Positions 35,073 through 42,624 of a stretch of DNA of 44,641 nt are shown in pieces (position 1 is the stretch's first letter; each line of letters starts with the position of its first letter). The position numbers and the translations under genes are program-made. The stretch covers positions 1 through 44,641 of the forward strand of contig NZ_VLNR01000054.1 of NCBI RefSeq assembly GCF_007489275.1. Reading direction: 5' to 3'. The DNA is from Aquimarina algiphila (GTDB lineage: Bacteria; Bacteroidota; Bacteroidia; Flavobacteriales; Flavobacteriaceae). The notes under the pieces are model-generated. The model saw nothing but the letters and a program-made list of their open reading frames with translations, made no database searches and was not told where the DNA came from.

Positions 35073-36374
35073 ATGAGCAGTACAGGTTTAGTTTGGTTTA
35101 GAAATGATTTAAGAATTAATGATAATAGTTCTTTACTTAAAGCCGTGACTGATAACGAAAATGTAATTGCAATATTTTTTTTTGATCCAAGGCATTTCGA
35201 ATTAGGAACTTATGGATTTAAAAAAACAGAAAAGTATAGAGCTCTTTTCTTATTAGAAACGATAGCCGTTTTAAAAGAAAATTTAAAAAAACTTAATATT
35301 TCTTTGTTTGTATATCGTCAGTATCCAGAAGATGTTATTCCTCAATTTTTAGAAGGACAGAATATAAAAAAAATCTATCTTCAGAAAGAATGGACCTACG
35401 AAGAATCTAAGATCCTCAATACGGTAAAAAAAAGCACACAACGTTATGATTTAGAATGGGTAGAAACCTATGATCAGTTTCTTTTTCATCCAGAAGATAT
35501 ACCTTTTACTACAAATAGCGTTCCCCAGGTATTCACAGATTTTAGGAAGAAATGTGAGAGATACACTTCGGTTAGATCCACAACTACGGTGTCTCCGTTA
35601 TCTATGAACAACAAAGTCAAAAATGAGACTAATATTCCTTCTCTTTCAGATTTAGGATTTGAGAATTTTGAAATAGATTCCAGAACGGCATTTCCTTTTA
35701 AGGGAGGAGAAGATCAGGCGTTAGATCGTGTTGATGAGTATTTTTGGAAGACCCAACAACTCTCTCGTTACAAGAAGACCCGTAATGGACTATTAGGAAA
35801 AGAGTATAGCTCCAAACTTTCAGCCTGGTTAGCAAATGGAAGTATTTCTCCTAGAATAATATATCACGAAGTTAAAAAATATGAAAAACAAATTACCAAA
35901 AATGATTCTACCTATTGGTTGATTTTCGAATTAATTTGGCGAGACTTTTTTAAATATATCTCTCTAAAACATGGTAACAACATATTTAAGATGGGAGGCA
36001 TTCTTTGCAAAGATTATCAATGGAAAAATAATAAAGAATCTATCGATAACTGGATCCATGGAAAAACTTTGGAACCTTTCGTAAATGCTAATATGATAGA
36101 ACTTAAGAATACAGGATGGATGAGTAACCGAGGTAGACAAAATGTGGCATCTTTTTTTTCAAAAGAACAAGAATTGGATTGGAGAATTGGAGCATCATAT
36201 TTTGAGTCTCTTTTGATAGACTACGATGTACATAGTAATTATGGAAATTGGTTATATGTCTCAGGTGTTGGAAATGATCCGAGAGACAGAAAATTTAATA
36301 TAAAAACACAGGCAGAACGATACGATGGTCAGCAAAATTATCAAAACCAATGGCTTCAAACTACTTTATTTTAA
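35073..36374 (+). CDS. Cryptochrome DASH (CRY-DASH) flavoprotein
   Basis: A 433-residue member of the photolyase/cryptochrome family. N-terminal antenna domain: GLVWFRNDLRINDNSSL and VIAIFFFDPRHFELG; C-terminal FAD domain: GGEDQALDRVDEYFW, YKKTRNGLLGKEYSSKLSAW, WRDFFKYISLKHG and the CRY-DASH-typical SNYGNWLYVSGVGNDPRD with FNIKTQAERYD. CRY-DASH proteins bind FAD and an antenna and repair cyclobutane dimers, chiefly in single-stranded DNA, or act as blue-light sensors. It is the second gene of a tight operon, 3 bases before the next gene. Confidence 0.93.
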   Translation: MSSTGLVWFRNDLRINDNSSLLKAVTDNENVIAIFFFDPRHFELGTYGFKKTEKYRALFLLETIAVLKENLKKLNISLFVYRQYPEDVIPQFLEGQNIKKIYLQKEWTYEESKILNTVKKSTQRYDLEWVETYDQFLFHPEDIPFTTNSVPQVFTDFRKKCERYTSVRSTTTVSPLSMNNKVKNETNIPSLSDLGFENFEIDSRTAFPFKGGEDQALDRVDEYFWKTQQLSRYKKTRNGLLGKEYSSKLSAWLANGSISPRIIYHEVKKYEKQITKNDSTYWLIFELIWRDFFKYISLKHGNNIFKMGGILCKDYQWKNNKESIDNWIHGKTLEPFVNANMIELKNTGWMSNRGRQNVASFFSKEQELDWRIGASYFESLLIDYDVHSNYGNWLYVSGVGNDPRDRKFNIKTQAERYDGQQNYQNQWLQTTLF

Positions 36375-36377
36375 TAT

Positions 36378-37910
36378 ATGATATTAAGACTATTACTTGG
36401 TGATCAACTTAATCAAAAACACTCGTGGTATACTGATGGAACTGAGGATGTTTGTTATTTTATGGCAGAAATGCGTCAAGAAACTGATTATACAAAGCAT
36501 CATATACAAAAAATAGTAGCTTTTTTTAAAAGTATGCAGAATTTTGCGGATTGGTTGCAAAATCAAAAGTATCAAATCACATATTATAAATTAGATGATC
36601 CTGAAAATCAACAAGACTTAATACTAAATCTAAAAAAGATCATCAAAGAAAAAAACATTACCAAATTTGAATATCAGTTACCAGATGAATATCGATTAGA
36701 TAAACAATTAGCAGAGTTTTGTAGCACATTATCCATAGAATTTGAGGCATTTGATACTGAGCACTTTTTGACAACTAGAACAGATCTTGCCATATTTTTT
36801 AAGGGGAAAAAACAATATACCATGGAGTATTTCTATCGCAATATGCGAAAGCAATATGACATTATGATGATCACAAAAAAAGACCCAGAAGGAGGTAAAT
36901 GGAATTTTGACCAAAGTAATCGCAAAAAATGGAAAGGTGATCCTCCTATTCCAATAGAAGAAACCATAAAAAATGATATTAACGGGATAGTTGATTATAT
37001 CAAAAAATGTGAGGTTAAAACTATAGGGAATATTGATGTAAGACACTTTAATTGGCCTACATCGCGACAAGAAAGTTTATCGATCTTAACCTATTTTTGT
37101 GAACACTTATTGATTCATTTTGGAGATTATCAAGATGCAATGCATTCTGATGAGAAATACCTTTTCCATAGTAGATTATCTTTTGCGATGAATAGCAAAA
37201 TGCTACATCCTTTGGAAGTAATAGAAACCGTAATTCAATATTGGAGAGCACATCAAGAGGATATTCAGATTTCTCAAGTAGAAGGTTTTGTTCGTCAGAT
37301 TTTGGGTTGGAGAGAATATATGAGAGGAATATACTGGATGAAAATGCCAGAATATCAAAATATAAATGTCTTAGAAAATCAAAACTCACTCCCTGATTTT
37401 TACTGGACAGGAAAAACCAAAATGAATTGCCTTCATCATGCGATACAACAGAGTCTAGATCATGCATATGCGCATCATATTCAAAGACTTATGGTTACAG
37501 GTAATTATGCATTACTTACACAAACACATCCAGATGAAGTTGATCAATGGTATCTGGGAATATATATCGATGCTATCGAATGGGTAGAGATCACCAATAC
37601 GAGAGGAATGAGTCAGTTTGCTGACGGAGGAATTGTCGCGACCAAACCTTATGTATCTAGTGGTAGTTATATTAATAAGATGAGTAATTATTGTAAAGGA
37701 TGTCATTATAAAGTTGCCAAAAAAACAGAAGATGATGCATGCCCGTTTAATGCTTTATATTGGAATTTCTTAGATGATAAACAAGAGTATTTTAAGAATA
37801 ATCAGAGGATGAGTATGATGCTTAATTTATTGCATAAAATGGATAAAAAAAAGCTTGAGGCACTTAAAGAAAGAGCTAACCATATTATTAACGCACCCAA
37901 TGAATATTAA
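36378..37910 (+). CDS. Iron-sulfur bacterial cryptochrome/photolyase (FeS-BCP, (6-4) photolyase type)
   Basis: A 510-residue protein of the FeS-BCP clade (deoxyribodipyrimidine photolyase-related, PhrB-like). It starts with RLLLGDQLNQKHSW instead of the WFRxDLR motif of other photolyases. The four cluster Cys are present at 351, 439, 442 and 455, one residue offset from those of Agrobacterium PhrB (350, 438, 441, 454), and the active-site HHIQRLM gives His366/367. Known members repair (6-4) photoproducts with FAD, a lumazine antenna and a 4Fe-4S cluster. Its 3' end overlaps the next gene by 11 bases. Confidence 0.93.
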   Translation: MILRLLLGDQLNQKHSWYTDGTEDVCYFMAEMRQETDYTKHHIQKIVAFFKSMQNFADWLQNQKYQITYYKLDDPENQQDLILNLKKIIKEKNITKFEYQLPDEYRLDKQLAEFCSTLSIEFEAFDTEHFLTTRTDLAIFFKGKKQYTMEYFYRNMRKQYDIMMITKKDPEGGKWNFDQSNRKKWKGDPPIPIEETIKNDINGIVDYIKKCEVKTIGNIDVRHFNWPTSRQESLSILTYFCEHLLIHFGDYQDAMHSDEKYLFHSRLSFAMNSKMLHPLEVIETVIQYWRAHQEDIQISQVEGFVRQILGWREYMRGIYWMKMPEYQNINVLENQNSLPDFYWTGKTKMNCLHHAIQQSLDHAYAHHIQRLMVTGNYALLTQTHPDEVDQWYLGIYIDAIEWVEITNTRGMSQFADGGIVATKPYVSSGSYINKMSNYCKGCHYKVAKKTEDDACPFNALYWNFLDDKQEYFKNNQRMSMMLNLLHKMDKKKLEALKERANHIINAPNEY

Positions 37911-39390
37911 TAAACAAGAACATATCAATGTCGTTTGGTTTAAACGAGATCTTAGATTACAGGATAATGAAGCTATTAATAATGCTATTTTGGCGGATAA
38001 ACCTATTTTATTGCTTTATGTTTTTGAAAATTCGCTTAAAGAAGATAATCATTATAGTGAGCGGCATTGGAACTTTATTAAACAATCTTTACAGGATCTC
38101 AACAAACAACTTTTGCCTTTTAAGACTAAAGTGTTAACGGTATCATCAGAAATACTTAAAACTTTTGGAACATTACAGCAGTTCTGGAAGATTGACACTG
38201 TTTTTTCACATCAGGAGACAGGAATTAAAATAACATACGACAGGGATAAAAATTTTAGAACTTTTTGTAAAAACAATCTAATTACCTGGATAGAAAATGG
38301 AAATAATGGAATTTTTCGGGGATTAAAAAATAGAAAAACATGGCAAGAGGACTGTGAACAGTACATGCAACAATCACAATTTGAGTTACACTTAGATAAC
38401 ACAAATTTTATTCCGCTTGAAACACTTCATGAAATTGAAAAAGTTTTTGTTCTGGAAAATCTAGATACTCCAAAAAATAAAAGTTTTCAAAAAGGAGGGA
38501 CTTCAAATGCTATGAAATATTTACAGTCTTTCTTTTATAATGGAAGATATAAAAATTACAGTTTTGATATTTCCAAACCAGAACTTGCACGTAAAAGCTG
38601 TAGTCGATTATCCCCCTATCTGGCGTGGGGTAATCTTTCTATTCGGCAAGTATGGCAATATGCAATGCAATTTAGGCAAATATCAGATCATAAAAAACAA
38701 GTTGATGCCTTTGCATCAAGATTACATTGGCAAGTTCATTTTGTTCAAAAATTTGAAATGGAAGACGTTATGGAGTTCGAAAGTATTAATAAAGGATACC
38801 GAAGACTTAAAAAGAACCTTTCAAAATCATATCAAATTGCATGGAAGGAAGGAAAAACAGGATATCCAATTATAGATGCATGTATGCGCTGCTTGAAGGA
38901 GACAGGATACATTAATTTTAGAATGCGTGCTATGGTAGTGTCTTTTTTTACTCATAATCTTTGGCAGCCATGGCAGGCAGCAAGTGCACATTTATCGAGC
39001 ATGTTTTTGGATTTTGAACCCGGAATTCATTTTCCACAATTGCAAATGCAAGCAGGGGAGACAGGAATTAATATACTTAGAATCTATAACCCTATCAAAA
39101 ATAGCAAAGAGCATGATCCAGAGGGTATATTTATCAAAAAATGGGTATCAGAACTACAAAACGTTCCTGTAGAGTTTATCCATGAACCTTATAAAATGAC
39201 AGTATTGGATCAGAAGTTTAACGATATTACAATTGGAGAGGATTACCCTCTGCCTATTGTAGATATTCATAGCACTCGTAAAAAAGCAAGCGATACACTT
39301 TGGAGTATGAAAGATGATGCTCTGGTAAAAAAAGAAAGTCAGCGTATTCTAAAAAAACATACACAACCTGATAGAAATAAACTTGATTAA
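37900..39390 (+). CDS. Divergent cryptochrome/photolyase family protein
   Basis: A 496-residue flavoprotein. ATG 37900 (overlapping the previous gene by 11 bases) is chosen because VVWFKRDLRLQDNEAI then lies at the expected ~10 residues from the start. The FAD domain contains GGTSNAMKYLQSFF, SRLSPYLAWGNLSIRQVW, FASRLHWQVHF, GKTGYPIIDACMRCLKETGY, NFRMRAMVVSFFTHNLWQPW and LRIYNPIKNSKEHDPEG. However, the segment that reads NNGGWQW in E. coli photolyase reads HFPQLQM here, so the FAD-proximal Trp382 equivalent and the flavin-contacting Asn are replaced. It may be a distinct photolyase subfamily with altered photochemistry. Confidence 0.87.
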   Translation: MNINKQEHINVVWFKRDLRLQDNEAINNAILADKPILLLYVFENSLKEDNHYSERHWNFIKQSLQDLNKQLLPFKTKVLTVSSEILKTFGTLQQFWKIDTVFSHQETGIKITYDRDKNFRTFCKNNLITWIENGNNGIFRGLKNRKTWQEDCEQYMQQSQFELHLDNTNFIPLETLHEIEKVFVLENLDTPKNKSFQKGGTSNAMKYLQSFFYNGRYKNYSFDISKPELARKSCSRLSPYLAWGNLSIRQVWQYAMQFRQISDHKKQVDAFASRLHWQVHFVQKFEMEDVMEFESINKGYRRLKKNLSKSYQIAWKEGKTGYPIIDACMRCLKETGYINFRMRAMVVSFFTHNLWQPWQAASAHLSSMFLDFEPGIHFPQLQMQAGETGINILRIYNPIKNSKEHDPEGIFIKKWVSELQNVPVEFIHEPYKMTVLDQKFNDITIGEDYPLPIVDIHSTRKKASDTLWSMKDDALVKKESQRILKKHTQPDRNKLD

Positions 39391-39391
39391 T

Positions 39392-39670
39392 ATGAAGAAA
39401 AATTTATCCGTTAGAGATATTGACCGAATTATTGAAATGGCATGGGAGGACAGAACCCCATTCGAAGCTATTTTGATGCAGTTTAATTTAAAAGAACAAG
39501 ATGTTATTGATTTGATGCGAAGAGAGATGAAGTTTTCGAGTTTTAAAATGTGGCGAAAACGAGTACAAGGAAGAAAGACAAAACATGTAAAGAAGCGTAT
39601 TTTTGAAGAAGGAAGATTTAAATGTACAAGACAACGGCAAATAACACATAATAAAATCTCGAAACGTTAA
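39392..39670 (+). CDS. DUF2805 / TIGR03643 family protein
   Basis: A 92-residue basic protein. ATG 39392 is one base after the photolyase stop. It has the family core LSVRDIDRIIEMAWEDRTPF, EAILMQFNLKEQDVIDLMR, REMKFSSFKMWRKRVQGRKT and KHVKKR, which reads like a small HTH with a basic tail. The family co-occurs with CRY-DASH and other photolyase genes in marine bacteria; nucleic-acid binding is plausible but unproven. Residues after ~75 (RFKCTRQRQITHNKISKR) extend a little beyond the usual end. Confidence 0.88.
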   Translation: MKKNLSVRDIDRIIEMAWEDRTPFEAILMQFNLKEQDVIDLMRREMKFSSFKMWRKRVQGRKTKHVKKRIFEEGRFKCTRQRQITHNKISKR

Positions 39671-39753
39671 GAGATTGAATTAATCAATTTGAAATGATCT
39701 TTATTACTAAAGAAAAATTGATTATTTTAAAAATAAATATTACATAAACACAT

Positions 39754-40152
39754 ATGAAAAAGAAAAAACCTGATCATGTAGTGTATAACGAAGAAGAAGA
39801 ACGTTATGACGCAGCCCTAAAACCTTATGCTACTGATACAGGAGCTCCTGTAATTACAACTACAGATACAGTTGCCTGGAAAAATGCAAATATTTATAAA
39901 GTTAATAAGCAGGTTAAAGCACAATATGATGAGCTAAAAGCACAGTATGATGAGTTAATTGCCAAATTTGAATACAATAATTTGGTTTATGGAGCTAAGT
40001 TTAATTTTGAACCTGTGGTAGGAGAAGTATATCATTTATATAAAAACCATAAAGAAGAATCCTTTTTGTCTATTATCGCCCCAGAGGAATGTAGTTTTGA
40101 ACATTTAGGAAGTTTCCGGCTTAATGCTGATAAAATGTGGGAAAGTATATAG
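39754..40152 (+). CDS. DUF2452 family protein
   Basis: A 132-residue soluble protein. Landmarks: KKPDHVVYNEEEERYDAALK, PYATDTGAPVI, a duplicated AQYDELKAQYDEL coiled segment, NLVYGAKFNFEPVVGEVYHL and FLSIIAPEEC near the end. DUF2452 genes are frequent companions of photolyase operons in Flavobacteriaceae. It lies 83 bases after the DUF2805 gene on the same strand, so it is probably the last gene of the operon. The biochemical role is unknown. Confidence 0.85.
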   Translation: MKKKKPDHVVYNEEEERYDAALKPYATDTGAPVITTTDTVAWKNANIYKVNKQVKAQYDELKAQYDELIAKFEYNNLVYGAKFNFEPVVGEVYHLYKNHKEESFLSIIAPEECSFEHLGSFRLNADKMWESI

Positions 40153-40377
40153 ATCTAAGATCCTCTAGATAAATATTGATGGACATTATAAAAAATTATA
40201 TCATTTTCAAGATGTTTTCAACCATTTTATGGCTAATTTCAAATTGCTTTGAATTAACGGGTTAGTGTATACAGCTTACATATACAAAGTAGTTTTAATA
40301 TATGTGTCACTGTAAAGTTGTTTTGTTCTTATGCACAAATCATTCTTTTTTATAACTATCAAATAGGATTATTAAAG

Positions 40378-40423
40378 TGGAGAAGATGGGACTCGAACCC
40401 ACGACCTCTTGACTGCCAGTCAA
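40378..40423 (-). tRNA. 3' half of a tRNA-Ala(GGC) gene (attachment-site remnant)
   Basis: Read on the minus strand, this gives half an anticodon arm and everything after it: TTGA-CTGGCAG-TCAA (anticodon GGC after U33), variable loop, T-arm GTGGG-TTCGAGT-CCCAT, acceptor strand CTTCTCC and discriminator A. U70 fits the G3-U70 identity pair of tRNA-Ala. The 5' half and D-arm are missing: the sequence turns to plain AT-rich DNA right at position 28 of the tRNA. Such 3' halves are made when a mobile element integrates into a tRNA gene. The flanking upstream part of the gap (40153-40377) is featureless. Confidence 0.8.
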
Positions 40424-40482
40424 TTTTTATAATAACCATAATGAATTAATATTCAATATGTTAGATTAAAAATACAATTTTC

Positions 40483-40501
40483 TTCGTAAGGTTTTCGTAA
40501 G
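40483..40501 (+). repeat. Tandem TTCGTAAG repeat near the element end
   Basis: TTCGTAAG at 40483-40490 and again at 40494-40501, 11 bases apart (one helical turn), 60 bases inside the presumed element boundary. Spacing and place fit arm-type sites for an integrase or excisionase, but this is inference. Confidence 0.4.
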
Positions 40502-40544
40502 ATTTTAAGACGTTTTTTAATTAAAACACTTAAAACTTTAAACC

Positions 40545-41144
40545 ATGAAATTTTTAAAATTACTATTCATTACCTTAATTATTATCTCCTGCTCTGCTCA
40601 ACAAGAAGAAGAAATTGATCCATTATTAGAAGAAATTAACCTATCAGAATGTAATTATAATTTTGTAAAAGATACACAAATTGTAAAATCAGATTTAAAA
40701 TTCTTATCCTCTACCCAAATTTTTGATGATAATGGGAAACAAGGTGTAGTAAGTATATATTTTGAATTAGAATTTAATGAAGAAAATTATAAGATAAACT
40801 TCCATACCGAGTCAAATATCTTTGATAATTATTTAGGATTTCGAGACGCTGATATTTCTAATCACGAGGTAGTGATTAGCTTTTATTTTGAAGGTGTTGA
40901 AAAAACAATTATAGGTATTGCCAACAAAGTTGATCTTATTGAAAGCAAAAATCTAATTAAACCAGATTCTTTTATGGGATATACTTTTAGTATAGAAAAT
41001 GTTGGCTATGATTTACTAGATAGTTTAAGGGATAAAAAACTAATTAAATTCTCTATTCACGAAGATATGTATGGTATTTATTCATCATACCGTAAGGATA
41101 TATCTAAAGAAATCAAATGTATAACCTATGCGATAGAAAATTGA
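40545..41144 (+). CDS. Hypothetical lipoprotein
   Basis: A 199-residue protein with a lipoprotein signal (MKFLKLLFITLIIISC, lipobox IISC). The mature part is acidic at first (QQEEEIDPLLEEIN) and then mainly beta-strand (VVSIYFELEFNEENYKINF, HEVVISFYFEGVEKTIIG), suggesting a small beta-sandwich. No family recognised. It is the first gene on the element side of the tRNA remnant. No partner is evident. Confidence 0.65.
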   Translation: MKFLKLLFITLIIISCSAQQEEEIDPLLEEINLSECNYNFVKDTQIVKSDLKFLSSTQIFDDNGKQGVVSIYFELEFNEENYKINFHTESNIFDNYLGFRDADISNHEVVISFYFEGVEKTIIGIANKVDLIESKNLIKPDSFMGYTFSIENVGYDLLDSLRDKKLIKFSIHEDMYGIYSSYRKDISKEIKCITYAIEN

Positions 41145-41220
41145 AAATTTGTTTTTGGTTCGTTTTTGGTGTAAATTTGGTTCGGTTAGATTTTTTTATA
41201 CGAACTTAAATTTTATTATT

Positions 41221-41472
41221 ATGCCTAGGCAAAGTATTTCGTTTACCAAACCAAATGATGACTGGTTAAAACAACAAATAAAGAGTGAAGAATATACGAG
41301 TAAAAGCGAACTTATAAATAGTTTAATACGCAAAGCGAGAGAACATGAAAAAGAAATTGAATTTATAAGAGCCAAACTCATTAGATCTGAAGAAAGTGTT
41401 TTACAACAAGGTTTTACGAATAAAAACCCTGATGAAATTTTAAAAGGCTTTAAAGCAAAAAAAATAATTTGA
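41221..41472 (+). CDS. ParD-like ribbon-helix-helix antitoxin
   Basis: An 83-residue protein. ATG 41221 (MPRQSISFTKPNDDWLKQQI) is preferred over a start 72 bases upstream that would prepend an implausible aromatic stretch. The first 45 residues are a ParD/CopG RHH (QSISFTKPND, SEEYTSKSELINSLIRKARE); the C-terminal tail (EILKGFKAKKII) would wrap the toxin. It should neutralise the toxin encoded downstream and repress the operon. Its TGA overlaps the toxin start by 4 bases. Confidence 0.88.
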   Translation: MPRQSISFTKPNDDWLKQQIKSEEYTSKSELINSLIRKAREHEKEIEFIRAKLIRSEESVLQQGFTNKNPDEILKGFKAKKII

Positions 41473-41759
41473 ACACAGAATATACATTATCTCCTGATGC
41501 AGAAGCCGATTTATATAGAATATGGTTATTTGGTGTTAGCAAGTTTGGGGAAGCACAAGCAGACAAATATTTTTTTAATTTTTTTAATCATTTTGATAGA
41601 ATTGCTAATAACCCATATCAATTTAGATCTGTAGACCACATTAGAAAAGGATATCGGGTTTGTATTTGTGGTGTTGATGCTATTTATTATAAAGTCAACA
41701 AAAATACAGTAGAAATAATGGCTATTATTGGGAGCCAGGATATTAATGATATTTTATAA
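41469..41759 (+). CDS. ParE/RelE-superfamily toxin
   Basis: A 96-residue toxin of the ParE type. The pattern YTLSPDAEADLYRIWLFGVS, FGEAQADKYFFNFFNHFDRI, NPYQFRSVDHIRKGYRVCIC and HIRKGYR...IYYKV is typical, including the basic Arg in the RKGYR strand. It begins at TTG 41469 within the antitoxin stop codon, giving tight coupling. ParE toxins block gyrase; RelE-like relatives cleave mRNA, and sequence alone does not decide. Likely stabilises the integrated element. Confidence 0.87.
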   Translation: MNTEYTLSPDAEADLYRIWLFGVSKFGEAQADKYFFNFFNHFDRIANNPYQFRSVDHIRKGYRVCICGVDAIYYKVNKNTVEIMAIIGSQDINDIL

Positions 41760-41761
41760 GA

Positions 41762-42019
41762 ATGAAGATCCAACAAGAATTACACCTAGAAGAAGATATA
41801 GTAAGAACTCTAGAAAAGGAAGCAAAGAAACAAAACCTTAGTTTAAAAAACTATTTAGAAAATTTGGCTGTACAACAAGCTGGACGATTAGAAGTCCTAT
41901 CAAAAGAATATACCTATATGATGGATAACTTACTTGATCGGTTTGATAAAAACGAAATCGAATTCTCATCAATAAATGAAGCATTAAATCGAAATGGAAT
42001 ATCAGGTTCAAGTAGCTAA
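41762..42019 (+). CDS. Third gene of the toxin-antitoxin operon, RHH-like
   Basis: An 85-residue protein starting 2 bases after the toxin stop. The N-terminus MKIQQELHLEEDIVRTLEKE and AKKQNLSLKNYLENLAVQQA look like a ribbon-helix-helix or short antitoxin-type DNA-binding unit, followed by a helical acidic tail. Standard parDE operons have two genes, so this could be a second antitoxin, an operon regulator, or the orphan antitoxin of a lost cognate toxin. Not assignable to a named family by eye. Confidence 0.7.
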   Translation: MKIQQELHLEEDIVRTLEKEAKKQNLSLKNYLENLAVQQAGRLEVLSKEYTYMMDNLLDRFDKNEIEFSSINEALNRNGISGSSS

Positions 42020-42405
42020 ATAGACGAGAGACTTGATTAAATTTCTAAAATAAATTTACTTTTTTTTACAAGTATTTAACACTTAGTTGTGATTTTATTT
42101 CTAAATTTGAGTAATCCTACCTAATTTTAAGATATTGAGGTTTACTTATAAATTGCAATATCCTATATGCTGAAATATTGCGGGTTTCCGTAACAAAGCA
42201 GAACAAATTTTCGATCAAATTTTGCGGTTTTTCCGCAGACGAGAAGAGCCATTTAATAACTATTTTTGTTAAAATTATATTAATCACCGACACAATATGT
42301 AAAGACACTACTAGAAGAGGTACATCTACTAATTAAGTTCATCGCTTTATTTTAATCTAAGTATTCAGGTTATTTTTGTAATAACCCATAAAATATTTAA
42401 TTAAA
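42020..42405. other. Non-coding gap with two GC-rich repeat copies
   Basis: No ORF of note. Between AT-rich flanks it has two similar tracts, TTGCGGGTTTCCGTA at 42178-42192 and TTGCGGTTTTTCCGCA at 42222-42237; the second can form a small tgcgg/ccgca hairpin. They read like part of a dispersed intergenic repeat rather than a gene. The last 60 bases must hold the promoter of the small lipoprotein at 42406. Confidence 0.45.
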
Positions 42406-42624
42406 ATGAAAAAATTAGTATTAGTATCAATAGTAGTGTTAGGATCATTATTTGTCAGTTGTGAAAAATCAAGCATAAATGAAGAAATTACAGAGTTTGA
42501 ATTACAGGAAACAGACAAAGGAGACATTGTACGCCCAGGAGACGATCCGGGTTCACTCCATGAGGTCGAACTTTATAAAGTGGATAAAGGTGACATTATT
42601 AGGCCAGGAGATAGACCAAACTAA
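42406..42624 (+). CDS. Small lipoprotein with a duplicated DKGDI-RPGD peptide
   Basis: A 72-residue lipoprotein: signal MKKLVLVSIVVLGSLF, lipobox FVSC, then only ~53 residues. The mature part contains a 13-residue unit twice: TDKGDIVRPGDDPG and VDKGDIIRPGDRPN, the second being the exact C-terminus. No domain is recognised. The gene overlaps the downstream membrane-protein frame. A small exported lipoprotein ending in a conserved repeated peptide could be a processed signal or a cell-surface decoy, but nothing in the sequence proves this. Confidence 0.7.
   Translation: MKKLVLVSIVVLGSLFVSCEKSSINEEITEFELQETDKGDIVRPGDDPGSLHEVELYKVDKGDIIRPGDRPN

Noticed and set aside
37057..37467. 136-residue open frame on the minus strand inside the FeS photolyase gene
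   Set aside because: It is antisense to a gene with all family residues, has no signature and is explained by the codon pattern of the other strand.
38540..38875. 111-residue shifted frame within the third photolyase gene
   Set aside because: Lies entirely inside the FAD-domain coding sequence, with no domain of its own.
39908..39965. Tandem repeat in the DUF2452 gene (AQYDELK twice)
   Set aside because: Only two copies, in frame, inside a coiled-coil segment of the family; a local duplication rather than a repeat array.
40378..40450. Complete tRNA gene
   Set aside because: The D-arm and 5' acceptor strand are absent; sequence before nucleotide 28 is AT-rich and unrelated.
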